In this document: positions 8,703 through 17,423 of the stretch, piece by piece
Position numbering within the stretch: position 1 is the first letter of the stretch
How the letters are laid out: each line of letters begins with the position of its first letter
Origin: Buttiauxella warmboldiae
GTDB taxonomy: Bacteria; Pseudomonadota; Gammaproteobacteria; Enterobacterales; Enterobacteriaceae
Length of the DNA stretch: 46,237 nt
Assembly (NCBI RefSeq): GCF_003818135.1
Contig: NZ_RPOH01000063.1
Coordinates: 1-46,237 of the forward strand
Direction of reading: 5' to 3'
Program-made: the position numbers and the translations under genes
The notes under the pieces: model-generated
Database searches by the model: none
Seen by the model: only the letters and a program-made list of their open reading frames with translations
Told to the model about the DNA's origin: nothing

Positions 8703-10052
8703 TTAGATAGCCCAGCCGCCCGCATAAAACGCAACCAGCGCGATGGCGATAATCACGGTGCCGAGGTTCAGCTTGCGCCACTCGCCAGAGACGATGCGGC
8801 CAATCACCAGCGAGGCAAAACCGATCATGATGCCGGTCACGATGTTGCAGGTCAGCACGATGAATACCGCGGTAATCAGGCCCGCCATGGCATCCACGAA
8901 ATCAGCGAAGTCGATTTTTGCCACGTTGCTCAGCATCAGCAGGCCCACATACATCAGCGCCGGAGCGGTGGCGTAGGCCGGAACCAGATAAGAGAGCGGG
9001 GAAAGGAACAGGATCAGCAGGAACAATACGCCAACGGTGATAGCCGTCAGGCCGGTTTTGCCACCCGCCGCAGTACCTGCCGCCGATTCGATGTAAACCG
9101 CGGCCGGTGCTGCACCCACCAGGCCTGAGAACACCGAGCTCAGGGAGTCGGTGGTCAGCGCTTTGCCGCCGTCAATAATTTGGCCGTCTTTATCCAGCAG
9201 ATTAGCCTGGCCCGCCACGGCGCGGATGGTGCCGGTGGCATCAAAGACCGCGGTCATCACCAGCGCCAGAACGCTTGGCAACACTACCGGGTTCAGCGCG
9301 CCCATGATGTCCAGGCTACCAATCAGCGAATGACCCGCTTCATCCTTGAGCGAAGGCATCGCGAAGATGCCGGAGAAATGCACCGCAGGGTCAAAGATCA
9401 GGCCGAAGACTGAAATTCCGATGATGGTCAGCAGAATGCCGCCGGGGACTTTCAGTTTTTCCAGACCGATGATCACCGCAAGGCCAATCAGCGACATGAT
9501 AACCGGGAAGCTGGCAAAGTGGCCGAGCGCAACCGGCAGGCCATCGAGTGGGTTTTTGATCACCAGGCCGACACCGTTTGCCGCAATCAGCAGCAGGAAC
9601 AAGCCGATACCGATACCGGTGCCGTGCGCAACGCCCATCGGCAAGTTACGCAAAATCCAGCTACGAATGCCGGTTGCGGAGATAATGGTGAACAGCACGC
9701 CCATCAGGAACACGGCACCCAACGCGACAGGTACGCTGATGTGCTGGCCAAGCACCAGGCTGAAGGCGGTAAATGCCGTCAGCGAAATAGCACAACCAAT
9801 GGCCAGCGGCAGGTTCGCCCACAGGCCCATCACCAGAGAACCCACACCGGCAACCAGGCAGGTCGCCACAAAGACCGCGGCAGGTGGGAAGCCTGCTTTA
9901 CCGAGCATACCCGGTACGACGATCACGGAGTAGACCATTGCGAGGAAGGTGGTTAAACCGGCGACCACTTCCTGGCGAACGGTACTGCCACGTGCAGATA
10001 TTTTGAACCAGGCGTCGATGCCGCTGGTTGCACGCGGAGAATGATTAGACAT
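8703..10052 (-). CDS. ghxP: Guanine/hypoxanthine permease GhxP
   Basis: The protein has 449 residues, nearly collinear with E. coli GhxP (YjcD): an N-terminal [21 protein letters not shown], then about 12-14 membrane segments of the NCS2/AzgA-like nucleobase transporters, including [14 protein letters not shown] and [16 protein letters not shown]. It imports guanine and hypoxanthine with protons across the inner membrane. The gene is monocistronic in appearance, with a 365-bp upstream region that carries PurR-like boxes. No strong terminator is visible after its stop. Confidence 0.95.
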   Translation of the reverse strand: MSNHSPRATSGIDAWFKISARGSTVRQEVVAGLTTFLAMVYSVIVVPGMLGKAGFPPAAVFVATCLVAGVGSLVMGLWANLPLAIGCAISLTAFTAFSLVLGQHISVPVALGAVFLMGVLFTIISATGIRSWILRNLPMGVAHGTGIGIGLFLLLIAANGVGLVIKNPLDGLPVALGHFASFPVIMSLIGLAVIIGLEKLKVPGGILLTIIGISVFGLIFDPAVHFSGIFAMPSLKDEAGHSLIGSLDIMGALNPVVLPSVLALVMTAVFDATGTIRAVAGQANLLDKDGQIIDGGKALTTDSLSSVFSGLVGAAPAAVYIESAAGTAAGGKTGLTAITVGVLFLLILFLSPLSYLVPAYATAPALMYVGLLMLSNVAKIDFADFVDAMAGLITAVFIVLTCNIVTGIMIGFASLVIGRIVSGEWRKLNLGTVIIAIALVAFYAGGWAI

Positions 10053-10416
10053 AGTGAAAAATCCCCTGAGATTTTTATGATTACGTTGGTATGCGTGGTG
10101 GACAATCCACTGCCAGCTAAACGTTTTAAATCGAATTTATCCCTGTGCTGCGTTTATGGCAAAAAGAGCGCCACAAAAAAAGCAAACGTTTAACTCCGCG
10201 CACACCAACCGGGCGTCAAAATTAAGGCAAACGATTATCCGGCCTTCTTACCCCGGTTTTCAACCGAACTTTGCCGCTTTTTTGCGAAAAAGGGTTTGCC
10301 CGGTCAAATTATCGTCGACCGATGCGCAAACGTTATCGTCGATGCGCAATTTAGCAACAATGCTGCAAGATGCGGGTCACGGTTTCCCCACTCAGAGGAT
10401 TTTTAAATCGAGGAAC
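10053..10416. other. ghxP upstream intergenic region
   Basis: This is 364 nt without a convincing gene, between the ghxP start and the end of the GST-like gene. It is the ghxP promoter region. It contains three PurR-like sites with the GCAAACG core at 10180-10195, 10225-10240 and 10324-10339, and other AAACGTT-like words (for example near 10120). An open frame at 10156-10536 has no recognisable protein and no credible ribosome site, and runs over the GST gene. Confidence 0.6.
10180..10195. promoter_or_regulatory. PurR-like operator of ghxP
   Basis: AAGCAAACGTTTAACT matches the PurR pattern ANGCAANCGNTTNCNT at all but one defined position (A for C at position 14). Two weaker copies with two mismatches each lie at 10225-10240 and 10324-10339. 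The target is a purine permease, so repression by PurR in the presence of hypoxanthine or guanine is plausible. Confidence 0.55.
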
Positions 10417-11079
10417 TCATGGGATCGCGAAAGGCCCGCCTTGCTCAATGGCGCGCTGCCAGGCTGGTCGCATTTGGATTTGCTGGTGCCAGCGCTGCAA
10501 ATTTGGCAGATCGTGGAAGCCACCGCGCGACAGTAGGGCGATGACCGGGAAACTCATCTGAATATCTGCGGCGCTAAAGGTCTGCCCGGCAAACCACGGA
10601 TTTTTTTGCAGTGAATCTTCGAGATAACGCGCATGCGTCGAAATCTGTTTGTTCAGATACGCCTTTTGCACGCCCTGTCCCAACGCATTGCCCACCGGGC
10701 GCAGCAGCCAGGGCACCGGCGCTTTCCCAAGGCGACCAAATACCAGTTTCATCATTAGCAATGGCATCAGCGATCCTTCGGCGTAATGCAGCCAAAAGCG
10801 ATAGCGCAGCTTGTCTTGCGTGCTAATCGGTTTAAGGCGGCTTTCGCTATCGTAAGTTTCTTGCAGATATTCAATGATGGCCCCCGACTCCGCGAGAATA
10901 TGGCCATTATCTTCCACCACCGGTGACTTCCCTAACGGGTGCACGGCTTTTAATGACTCGGGTGCCAGCATGGTGGATTCGCGCTGGTAGCGCACAATCT
11001 GATACGGCAGCTGGAGTTCTTCGAGCAGCCATAAAATACGCTGCGAGCGGGAATGATTGAGGTGATGGACGATAAGCAT
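10417..11079 (-). CDS. Glutathione S-transferase family protein
   Basis: The protein has 220 residues. The N-terminal thioredoxin-like domain (about 1-78) shows HHLNHSRSQRILWLLEEL, the cis-Pro loop in HPLGKSPVVED and the GSH-binding LAESGAIIEYL (Glu-Ser). The helical C-terminal domain contains WFAGQTFSAADIQMSFP, the usual N-capping/hydrophobic staple Asp motif. It probably conjugates or reduces electrophiles with glutathione in the cytoplasm. It lies next to soxR and SraL in an oxidative-stress neighbourhood and is absent at this position in E. coli K-12. The SoxRS link is positional only. Substrate is unknown. Confidence 0.88.
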   Translation of the reverse strand: MLIVHHLNHSRSQRILWLLEELQLPYQIVRYQRESTMLAPESLKAVHPLGKSPVVEDNGHILAESGAIIEYLQETYDSESRLKPISTQDKLRYRFWLHYAEGSLMPLLMMKLVFGRLGKAPVPWLLRPVGNALGQGVQKAYLNKQISTHARYLEDSLQKNPWFAGQTFSAADIQMSFPVIALLSRGGFHDLPNLQRWHQQIQMRPAWQRAIEQGGPFAIP

Positions 11080-11174
11080 GAGTTAACCTTCAGTTGAGCA
11101 GGATGCGTTAACTATAGGAGGAAACGCTGGACAGAGTGGGGCGTTGCATTGGATAAAAAATGTTCAGCTCCGCC

Positions 11175-11203
11175 TTGAAACTGGCCCGGGCGGGACTACA
11201 CTT
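11175..11203 (+). promoter_or_regulatory. Promoter of SraL, sigma-S-like
   Basis: TTGAAA (11175-11180) and TACACT (11197-11202) are separated by 16 nt. The extended -10, CTACACTT, matches the sigma-S preference (CTAYACTT), in line with the known RpoS dependence of sraL in Salmonella. Confidence 0.6.
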
Positions 11204-11209
11204 AAGTTG

Positions 11210-11351
11210 TCAGCGCAATCCGGAACCTCCTGAGAATGTGTGATTGAGGGACGCTGATGTCGGGGGAAACCCTCCTTGCGAAAAGCGGGATAGATCGAAA
11301 GACAAAGACCGGGAATAAACTAAAGCGCCGAAGTCGGGCGCTTTAGTTTTT
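11210..11351 (+). ncRNA. sraL: Small RNA SraL (RyjA)
   Basis: This stretch sits at the 3' end of soxR on the opposite strand, exactly where E. coli and Salmonella encode SraL. It keeps recognisable blocks from memory of that RNA: CCGGAACCTCC near the 5' end, GTCGGGGGAAACCCTCC (a small hairpin), AAAGACAAAGACCGG, and a terminal GC-rich hairpin ending in a T-tract. Length (about 142 nt) agrees with the family. In Salmonella SraL represses tig (trigger factor) mRNA and protects rho mRNA. The start is inferred from the promoter spacing and may be off by a few bases. Confidence 0.8.
11317..11351. terminator. Shared bidirectional terminator of SraL and soxR
   Basis: A perfect 13-bp stem, AAACTAAAGCGCC (11317-11329) with GGCGCTTTAGTTT (11337-11349), has a 7-nt loop. 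On the plus strand it ends in GTTTTTA, terminating SraL; on the minus strand it follows the soxR TAA directly and ends in TTTAGTTTATT. Confidence 0.85.
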
Positions 11352-11808
11352 AGTCGTCCTCAAGAAGACGCGCCCCCGTCCCCTGTTCACCGAGTTTGTC
11401 GCCGGGATTGCGCAGCGGGCAGTCGGCACCGGATAAACACCCGCAGCCGATGCAGCCGTCAAGTTCATCACGCAGCGCCGTCAGCGTATTAATGCGCCGG
11501 TCAAGCTCCTCGCGCCACTGCGAGGACATCTTTTTCCAGTCGTTTTTATTGATTGTATGCCCGTCCGGCAGCACGCCAAACTCTTCGCCAATGGTCGACA
11601 GCGGGATCCCGATTCGCTGGGCAATTTTAATAATGGCGACGTTGCGCAGAACATCACGCGTGTAGCGGCGCTGGTTTCCGCTGTTTCGCCTGCTTTTGAT
11701 CAGCCCCTTGCTTTCGTAAAAGTGCAAAGCCGAAACGGCCACGCCGCTGCGCTTCGCCACTTCGCCCGGAGTGAGTAACGGTTTAAAGCGCGGTAATTTC
11801 TTTTCCAT
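11350..11808 (-). CDS. soxR: Redox-sensing MerR-family activator SoxR
   Basis: The protein has 152 residues. The MerR-type winged helix-turn-helix is at the N-terminus ([27 protein letters not shown]), a dimerisation helix follows, and the [2Fe-2S] cluster loop [12 protein letters not shown] gives Cys119, 122, 124 and 130, all four ligands present as in E. coli. Oxidation of the cluster by superoxide or redox-cycling compounds makes SoxR activate the divergent soxS promoter. Its gene is 86 bp from soxS, and its own promoter overlaps the operator, so it is probably autorepressed. The C-terminus is slightly shorter than the 154 residues of E. coli. Confidence 0.97.
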   Translation of the reverse strand: MEKKLPRFKPLLTPGEVAKRSGVAVSALHFYESKGLIKSRRNSGNQRRYTRDVLRNVAIIKIAQRIGIPLSTIGEEFGVLPDGHTINKNDWKKMSSQWREELDRRINTLTALRDELDGCIGCGCLSGADCPLRNPGDKLGEQGTGARLLEDD

Positions 11809-11815
11809 AATGCTC

Positions 11816-11846
11816 TTTACCTCAAGTTAACTTGAGGAATTATACT
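11816..11846 (+). promoter_or_regulatory. soxS promoter with SoxR operator
   Basis: The perfect 18-bp palindrome CCTCAAGTTAACTTGAGG (11820-11837) is the classical SoxR operator. It lies between a -35 (TTTACC, 11816-11821) and a -10 (TATACT, 11841-11846) separated by 19 bp, the overlong spacer characteristic of MerR-family activated promoters. Confidence 0.93.
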
Positions 11847-11894
11847 CGCAGCCAACAGAACCTGCTAATCAACAACCAGGCTTGAGGATGGTTT

Positions 11895-12218
11895 ATGGCG
11901 CATCAGGACATTATTCACACTTTGACCCAATGGATTGACGATCATATCGATCAGCCGCTGAACATTGACGTGGTGGCAAAAAAATCTGGTTATTCAAAAT
12001 GGTATCTTCAGCGGATGTTCCGTACCGTGAAGCGTCAGACGTTGGGCGAATACATTCGCCAGCGCCGTCTGCTGATGGCGGCAAAAGAGTTGCGCAGCAC
12101 CCAGCGGCCGATTTTTGATATCGCTATGGATTACGGTTACGTTTCCCAGCAAACTTTTTCACGTGTTTTCCGCCGTGAGTTTGACCGCACGCCAACCGAC
12201 TACCGTCACCACGCCTGA
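11895..12218 (+). CDS. soxS: AraC-family superoxide response activator SoxS
   Basis: The protein has 107 residues, the family length. It consists only of the two helix-turn-helix motifs of the AraC/XylS DNA-binding domain: IDVVAKKSGYSKWYLQRMF (about 25-43) and FDIAMDYGYVSQQTFSRVF (about 74-92). SoxS binds soxbox sequences and recruits RNA polymerase to sodA, zwf, fumC, micF and other genes. GAGGA (11884-11888) precedes the ATG. Expression depends on oxidised SoxR through the adjacent operator. Confidence 0.96.
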   Translation: MAHQDIIHTLTQWIDDHIDQPLNIDVVAKKSGYSKWYLQRMFRTVKRQTLGEYIRQRRLLMAAKELRSTQRPIFDIAMDYGYVSQQTFSRVFRREFDRTPTDYRHHA

Positions 12219-12244
12219 CGTGATGCAGGGGATGGCGGCAAAGC

Positions 12245-12281
12245 GACAAAGAAGGATAAGCCACGCTTTTCCTTCTTTGTC
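12245..12281. terminator. Hairpin between convergent soxS and yjdM
   Basis: GACAAAGAAGGA (12245-12256) pairs perfectly with TCCTTCTTTGTC (12270-12281) across a 13-nt loop. The T-tract is poor on both strands, so termination efficiency is uncertain, but position between two convergent genes fits. Confidence 0.5.
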
Positions 12282-12292
12282 AGCAAGCCTGG

Positions 12293-12628
12293 CTAGTTCT
12301 TTTTCACAAACTCAGATTTCAGCTTCATCGGGCCAAACCCATCGATTTTGCAATCGATGTTATGGTCGCCTTCAACCAGCCGTATCCCTTTGACTTTGGT
12401 ACCAATCTTCAACATTGAAGAGCTGCCTTTCACCTTCAAGTCTTTGATAACGGTAACGTTATCGCCATCGGCCAGCAGATTGCCGTTGGCATCCTTCACC
12501 ACCAGCACATCGATCTGCTGGGCCGGTTCGGCGTTATTCCACTCGTGCGCACACTCCGGGCAGATAAACATGCCGCTGTCTTCGTAGGTGTACTCGGAAT
12601 TGCACTGCGGGCAATGAGGGAGGGTCAT
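12293..12628 (-). CDS. yjdM: Zinc-ribbon protein YjdM (PhnA)
   Basis: The protein has 111 residues, the E. coli length, starting at the ATG 12626-12628 ([19 protein letters not shown]), eight bases after GAGG; longer starts at 12634 and 12685 are poorly placed or non-homologous. An N-terminal zinc ribbon (CPQC and CPEC pairs) precedes the highly conserved DUF2 PhnA domain ([40 protein letters not shown]). The function is not established; the phnA name reflects only proximity to phn in E. coli. Here it is divergent from phnC. Confidence 0.93.
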   Translation of the reverse strand: MTLPHCPQCNSEYTYEDSGMFICPECAHEWNNAEPAQQIDVLVVKDANGNLLADGDNVTVIKDLKVKGSSSMLKIGTKVKGIRLVEGDHNIDCKIDGFGPMKLKSEFVKKN

Positions 12629-12899
12629 TGTCATATCCTCAAAAATAAGCTGAAAAATAGCGGTTATCCGCCAAAAGTGGCGCAATTATACATTAAAACT
12701 TTGAATATGATTGATTCGTCGTCCGGGCGGTATTTCGTCCTGCCAGTCAGTTCGAAAGTTAAGCTCCCCTCATTCCCTGCCTGCACGGGTAGATGGCGGT
12801 AAGCAAAGGCAAAAACGAAGCGTGTCGCAATATAACAAGCGTTTGATTAGCCTGCTGTCCTGCCGCAAATCACTCACTCTTCATGATATCGAAATTTAT

Positions 12900-12917
12900 C
12901 TTTAACAAAATCGTCAC
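12900..12917 (+). promoter_or_regulatory. Possible Pho box upstream of phnC
   Basis: CTTTAACAAAATCGTCAC can be read as two 7-nt half-sites (CTTTAAC and TCGTCAC) separated by 4 nt, the spacing of PhoB boxes, but each half matches CTGTCAT only partly. The E. coli phnC promoter has a similar degenerate site at this place. PhoB control under phosphate starvation is expected from the family; the site call itself is tentative. Confidence 0.4.
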
Positions 12918-12960
12918 ATTTCATCGGCACCATGAGGCAACTTTTTAAGGAGCCTGAGTG

Positions 12961-13743
12961 ATGCAAACCATTATTCGCGTCAACAAACTGAGCAAAACCT
13001 TCAACCAGCATCAGGCGTTAAATGCCGTTGATTTAGAAGTCAATGAAGGGGAGATGGTCGCTCTGCTGGGGCCGTCTGGCTCAGGGAAATCTACCCTCTT
13101 ACGCCATCTGAGCGGCCTGATTACCTCCGACAAATCAGCAGATTGCCACGTTGCATTGCTTGGCCGCACCGTACAACGGGCAGGGCGTCTGGCGAGCGAT
13201 ATCCGCAAGAGCCGCGCGCATACCGGCTACATCTTCCAGCAGTTCAACCTGGTCAATCGCCTGACGGTGCTGGAAAACGTGCTGATTGGCGCACTCGGCA
13301 CCACGCCGTTCTGGCGCACCTGTTTTAACTGGTTTTCCCGCGAACAAAAGCAGCGTGCGTTGCAGGCGCTGACCCGCGTCGGCATGGCGCAATTTGCCTG
13401 GCAACGCGTCTCCACCCTGTCCGGTGGGCAGCAGCAGCGCGTGGCGATTGCCCGTGCGCTGATGCAGCAGGCGAAAGTGATCCTCGCCGATGAGCCGATT
13501 GCCTCACTCGACCCGGAATCCGCACGCATCGTGATGGAAACGCTGCACGACATTAACCGCCTGGACGGCATCACCGTGGTGGTGACGCTGCATCAGGTGG
13601 ATTACGCCCTGCGCTACTGCGAGCGCATTGTCGCACTGCGCCAGGGTCATGTGTTTTACGACGGAAGCCGCTCGGCGTTCGACAGCGAACGGCTGGGAAA
13701 TCTTTATCGCAGCATTAATCGCGTTGATGCGGTGGCTGCTTAA
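12961..13743 (+). CDS. phnC: Phosphonate ABC transporter ATP-binding protein PhnC
   Basis: The protein has 260 residues, starting at ATG 12961, eight bases after AAGGAG; a GTG at 12958 is less well spaced. The ATPase motifs are Walker [10 protein letters not shown] (residues 37-45), signature LSGGQQQR and Walker [13 protein letters not shown] with the switch His in TLHQ. It powers uptake of phosphonates (and phosphite or phosphate esters) by PhnCDE. It is the first gene of the 14-gene C-P lyase operon; a degenerate Pho box lies upstream. Confidence 0.96.
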   Translation: MQTIIRVNKLSKTFNQHQALNAVDLEVNEGEMVALLGPSGSGKSTLLRHLSGLITSDKSADCHVALLGRTVQRAGRLASDIRKSRAHTGYIFQQFNLVNRLTVLENVLIGALGTTPFWRTCFNWFSREQKQRALQALTRVGMAQFAWQRVSTLSGGQQQRVAIARALMQQAKVILADEPIASLDPESARIVMETLHDINRLDGITVVVTLHQVDYALRYCERIVALRQGHVFYDGSRSAFDSERLGNLYRSINRVDAVAA

Positions 13744-13773
13744 CAACTTTGCTATTTATTTCAAGGAATCGTT

Positions 13774-14790
13774 ATGAGCTACAAAAAAGTTGCCGCCCTC
13801 GCTTTTACCGGCCTGTTAAGCGTCAGCACGTTGTTCAGCACGGCCCATGCGGATGAAGCGGAAAAGTCCCTCAACTTCGGCATTATCTCTACTGAATCGC
13901 AGCAAAACCTGAAGCCACAGTGGGAACCGTTCCTGAAGGATATGGAGAAGCAGCTGGGCGTGAAGGTGAATGCTTTCTTCGCCCCGGACTACGCCGGGAT
14001 CATTCAGGGCATGCGTTTTAATAAAGTGGATCTCGCCTGGTACGGCAACCTTTCGGCCATGGAAGCGGTGGATCGCGCCAACGGCCAGGTCTTTGCCCAG
14101 ACGGTAGCGGCAGACGGCTCACCGGGTTACTGGAGCGTGCTGATCGTTAACAAAGACAGTCCAATCAATAATCTGCAAGAACTGTTGGCAAAACGCAAAG
14201 AGCTGACGTTTGGCAACGGCGACCCTAACTCGACTTCCGGCTATCTCGTCCCGGGATACTACGTTTTCGCTAAGAACAGCGTGGCCCCTAATGAATTCAA
14301 GCGTACGGTGAACGCCAACCATGAAACTAACGCGCTGGCGGTAGCGAACAAGCAGGTGGATGCCGCGACCAACAACACCGAAAACCTCGAAAAGATCAAA
14401 AATTCGGCACCGGACAAGTTCAAAGAGCTGAAGGTTATCTGGAAGTCACCGCTGATCCCCGGCGACCCAATCGTCTGGCGTAAAAACCTCTCCGAAGCCA
14501 CGAAAGACAAACTCTATGACTTCTTTATGAGCTACGGCAAAACCACGGAAGAGAAAAGCGTGCTGAGCCGCCTGGGCTGGGCGCCGTTCCGTGCCTCAAG
14601 CGACCTGCAACTGGTGCCGATTCGCCAGCTCGCGCTGTTTAAACAGATGCAAGGCGTGAAGGACAACAAAGGGTTAGCCGAGCCGGAAAAAACCTCCAAA
14701 ATCAGCGCGCTGCAAAACCAGCTCAGCGATCTGGACCGCCTGACCGCCGCCCTCTCTGCGATGAGCAGCGTGAATAAAGCGGTTCAGTAA
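13774..14790 (+). CDS. phnD: Phosphonate-binding periplasmic protein PhnD
   Basis: The protein has 338 residues, exactly the E. coli length. A Sec signal peptide (residues 1-26, ending AHA) precedes the type II periplasmic binding fold with [16 protein letters not shown] and [15 protein letters not shown], which line the phosphonate site. It captures 2-aminoethylphosphonate and other phosphonates and delivers them to PhnE. AAGGA precedes the ATG. A hairpin repeat follows the stop and may stabilise this transcript segment, as is common for highly expressed binding proteins. Confidence 0.96.
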   Translation: MSYKKVAALAFTGLLSVSTLFSTAHADEAEKSLNFGIISTESQQNLKPQWEPFLKDMEKQLGVKVNAFFAPDYAGIIQGMRFNKVDLAWYGNLSAMEAVDRANGQVFAQTVAADGSPGYWSVLIVNKDSPINNLQELLAKRKELTFGNGDPNSTSGYLVPGYYVFAKNSVAPNEFKRTVNANHETNALAVANKQVDAATNNTENLEKIKNSAPDKFKELKVIWKSPLIPGDPIVWRKNLSEATKDKLYDFFMSYGKTTEEKSVLSRLGWAPFRASSDLQLVPIRQLALFKQMQGVKDNKGLAEPEKTSKISALQNQLSDLDRLTAALSAMSSVNKAVQ

Positions 14791-14796
14791 AAACAG

Positions 14797-14829
14797 CCCT
14801 AACCCTCTGCCTCAGGGAGAGGGTTAGGG
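14797..14829. repeat. Intercistronic palindromic repeat between phnD and phnE
   Basis: CCCTAACCCTCT (14797-14808) pairs perfectly with AGAGGGTTAGGG (14818-14829) around a 9-nt loop. The CCCTAACCCTCT/AGAGGGTTAGGG motif is of the type seen as dispersed intergenic repeats in Enterobacteriaceae genomes. It could protect upstream phnD mRNA from 3' decay and lower phnE expression relative to phnD. Confidence 0.7.
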
Positions 14830-14855
14830 TGAAAACCCCAAACACGGAGCTCTCA

Positions 14856-15638
14856 ATGCAACAAACCATTCAGGTCGCCGCCCCCAAACGCAGCTGGTTT
14901 TCGCTACTCGCCTGGGCGATTTTGTTAGCGGTCCTCGTGGCCTCGTGGCAAGGCGCGGAAATGGCTCCGCTGACCCTGTTCCGCGATGCGGGCAATATGG
15001 CGACCTTCGCCGCCGACTTCTTCCCGCCTGATTTCAGCCAGTGGCAGCAATACCTCGGTGAAATGGGCGTTACGCTGCAAATCGCCGTCTGGGGCACCGC
15101 GCTGGCCATCGTGCTTTCCATCCCCTGCGGCCTGATGTGCGCCGACAACCTGGTGCCATGGTGGATTTACCAGCCGATGCGCCGTCTGATGGACGCCTGC
15201 CGCGCGATTAACGAAATGGTGTTTGCGATGCTATTCGTGGTCGCCGTCGGCCTCGGTCCTTTTGCAGGCGTATTAGCCCTGTTTATTCACACCACCGGCG
15301 TGCTCTCCAAGCTGCTTTCTGAAGCGGTGGAAGCCATCGAGCCCGGCCCGGTAGAAGGCATTCGCGCCACGGGTGCTAACAAACTTGAAGAGATTATCTA
15401 CGGCGTGCTGCCGCAGGTGATGCCACTGCTGATCTCCTACTCGCTGTATCGCTTTGAGTCGAACGTGCGTTCGGCAACGGTGGTGGGCATGGTGGGCGCC
15501 GGCGGGATTGGCGTAACGCTGTGGGAAGCGATTCGTGGATTCCAGTTCCAGCAAACCTGCGCCCTGATGATTGTCATCATCATCACCGTCAGCCTGTTGG
15601 ATTTCCTGTCGCAACGGTTACGTAAGCATTTCATTTAA
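14856..15638 (+). CDS. phnE: Phosphonate ABC transporter permease PhnE
   Basis: The protein has 260 residues, starting at ATG 14856 ([15 protein letters not shown]), six bases after GGAG; the upstream GTG 14829 lies inside the hairpin repeat. The BPD-type permease has about six helices and the cytoplasmic coupling loop [22 protein letters not shown], which contacts PhnC. The frame is uninterrupted, unlike the phnE of E. coli K-12, which carries an 8-bp duplication that makes phosphonate use cryptic. Confidence 0.95.
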   Translation: MQQTIQVAAPKRSWFSLLAWAILLAVLVASWQGAEMAPLTLFRDAGNMATFAADFFPPDFSQWQQYLGEMGVTLQIAVWGTALAIVLSIPCGLMCADNLVPWWIYQPMRRLMDACRAINEMVFAMLFVVAVGLGPFAGVLALFIHTTGVLSKLLSEAVEAIEPGPVEGIRATGANKLEEIIYGVLPQVMPLLISYSLYRFESNVRSATVVGMVGAGGIGVTLWEAIRGFQFQQTCALMIVIIITVSLLDFLSQRLRKHFI

Positions 15639-15654
15639 CGAGGCTTTGTTGAAA

Positions 15655-16380
15655 ATGCACTTATCCAGACATCCGACCAGTTACCCGACGCGTTACCAGG
15701 AAATCGCCGCCCTGCTCGAAGTGGAGCTGCGTAAAAACTACCGCAGTGGCGACTACCTGCCGGCCGAAAGCCAGCTGGCGGCACGATTCGAAGTCAATCG
15801 CCATACGTTACGCCGCGCCATCGACCAGCTGGTGGAAAAAGGCTGGGTGCAGCGCCGCCAGGGAATTGGTGTGTTAGTGCTGATGCGCCCGTTCGACTAC
15901 CCGTTAAATTCACAGGCCCGCTTTAGCCAGAACCTGCTTGACCAGGGAAGCCACCCCACCAGCGAGCGCTTACTCGCGGTGCTGCGCCCGACCTCCTGCC
16001 ACGTGGCAGACGCACTCGGTTTGAATGAGGGCGAAAACATTATTCATTTGCGCACCCTGCGCCGTGTCAACGGTATCGCGGTGTGCCTTATCGACCACTA
16101 CTTTGCCGACCTCGACTGGTGGCCTGCGCTACGACAGTTCAGTAGCGGTTCGCTGCACAACGTGATTGAAACGCAGCTCGGCATCGGCCTTAAACGTACA
16201 CAAACACGCATCAGCGCGCGCCGCGCTCAGGCCAAAGAAAGTCGCCTGCTGGAGATCCCGAATATGGCTCCGCTGCTGTGTGTGCGCACTCTCAACCACC
16301 GTGAAGGTGACGCTTCGCCTGCGGAATACTCCGTCAGCCTGACGCGCGCCGACATGATTGAATTCACCATGGAGCACTAG
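15655..16380 (+). CDS. phnF: GntR/HutC-family regulator PhnF
   Basis: The protein has 241 residues, the E. coli length, starting at ATG 15655 (MHLSRHPTSYPTRYQEIA). An N-terminal winged helix-turn-helix (YLPAESQLAARFEVNRHTLRRAIDQLVEKGW) is followed by a UTRA ligand domain (about 90-241) typical of HutC-type GntR repressors. It presumably senses a phosphonate-pathway metabolite; in E. coli its role in phn control is unclear because PhoB dominates. The gene lies 16 bp after phnE and its stop abuts the phnG start. Confidence 0.95.
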   Translation: MHLSRHPTSYPTRYQEIAALLEVELRKNYRSGDYLPAESQLAARFEVNRHTLRRAIDQLVEKGWVQRRQGIGVLVLMRPFDYPLNSQARFSQNLLDQGSHPTSERLLAVLRPTSCHVADALGLNEGENIIHLRTLRRVNGIAVCLIDHYFADLDWWPALRQFSSGSLHNVIETQLGIGLKRTQTRISARRAQAKESRLLEIPNMAPLLCVRTLNHREGDASPAEYSVSLTRADMIEFTMEH

Positions 16381-16842
16381 ATGGACGCAACGCATTTTAA
16401 TACCGCACAGCGCCAGCAGTGGATGGCCGTGCTCGCTCACAGCCAGCCTGATGAGCTGGCCGCACTGTGGGCAGAACAAAAACTCAATCCTGACTATCAG
16501 GCGATCCGCGCCCCGGAAACCGGGCTGGTACAAATCCAGGCGCGCATGGGCGCAACCGGGCAACGCTTTTTTGCTGGCGACGCCACGCTAACTCGCGCCG
16601 TGGTGCAGCTTGCCAACGGAACTTACGGCTACAGCTACTTATCAGGGCGCGATAAAGCCCATGCCGAACGCTGTGCGGTGATTGACGCGCTGATGCAGGA
16701 AAGCCTTCAGTTCCAGACCTTACAAGAAACCATCATTGCGCCACTGGCCGCCAACCGGGAGCAGCGTCTCGCTGCCCGCCGCACGCAAATTAACAGCAGC
16801 CGAGTCGATTTCTTCACTCTGGTGCGCGGAGATAACGCATGA
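16381..16842 (+). CDS. phnG: C-P lyase core complex subunit PhnG
   Basis: The protein has 153 residues (150 in E. coli). It starts at the ATG immediately after the phnF TAG. PhnG is part of the PhnG2H2I2J2 core and, with PhnH, PhnI and PhnL, is needed to make alpha-D-ribose-1-methylphosphonate-5-triphosphate from MgATP and methylphosphonate. Conserved segments include [21 protein letters not shown] and [22 protein letters not shown]. The stop overlaps the phnH start by 4 nt, supporting coupled synthesis of a stoichiometric complex. Confidence 0.95.
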   Translation: MDATHFNTAQRQQWMAVLAHSQPDELAALWAEQKLNPDYQAIRAPETGLVQIQARMGATGQRFFAGDATLTRAVVQLANGTYGYSYLSGRDKAHAERCAVIDALMQESLQFQTLQETIIAPLAANREQRLAARRTQINSSRVDFFTLVRGDNA

Positions 16843-17423
16843 CCCTGATGACCGCTTTTAACCTGCCCGTGCAGGATGCCCAACAGAGCTTCCGTCGCCT
16901 GCTCAAAGCGATGAGCGAGCCGGGCGCGATCGTCGCCCTGCATTCGCTACAGCATGGCTGGAAGCCGCTGAATATCGCCACCACCAGCGTGCTGCTGACC
17001 CTTGCTGATAACGACACGCCGGTGTGGATTAGCGAAGAGCTGAGCAACGATGTCACGCAGCAAAACGTGCGTTTTCATACCAACGCCCCGGTTGCTACAG
17101 CGCCTGAGCGCGCGCAGTTCGCGGTAGCCGACAGCGCGATTAGCGCACAGCAGCTCAACGCGCTGGCGCAGGGAACCGACGTCGCACCTGATACCAGCGC
17201 CACCCTGATTTTGCAGGTGCCGAGCCTGAGCGGTGGCCGCATGCTGCGCCTGACCGGCGCCGGTATTCGTGAAGAGCGCATGATTGCGCCACAGCTGCCG
17301 GACTGCGTGATCCACGAGTTAACCGAGCGCCCGCATCCGTTCCCGCTGGGCATCGACCTGATTCTGACCTGCGGTGACCGCCTGCTGGCGATCCCGCGCA
17401 CCACTCATGTGGAGGTGTGCTGA
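16839..17423 (+). CDS. phnH: C-P lyase core complex subunit PhnH
   Basis: The protein has 194 residues, the usual length. PhnH is a structural subunit of the C-P lyase core with a PLP-transferase-like fold that lacks the cofactor site. Recognisable parts are [18 protein letters not shown] near the N-terminus and [29 protein letters not shown] at the C-terminus. It starts at ATG 16839, overlapping phnG, and its TGA overlaps the phnI ATG (TGATG). Confidence 0.95.
   Translation: MTLMTAFNLPVQDAQQSFRRLLKAMSEPGAIVALHSLQHGWKPLNIATTSVLLTLADNDTPVWISEELSNDVTQQNVRFHTNAPVATAPERAQFAVADSAISAQQLNALAQGTDVAPDTSATLILQVPSLSGGRMLRLTGAGIREERMIAPQLPDCVIHELTERPHPFPLGIDLILTCGDRLLAIPRTTHVEVC

Noticed and set aside
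10156-10536. 126-residue plus-strand ORF upstream of ghxP
   Set aside because: It crosses PurR-like sites and then runs antisense into the GST gene; no homology recognised.
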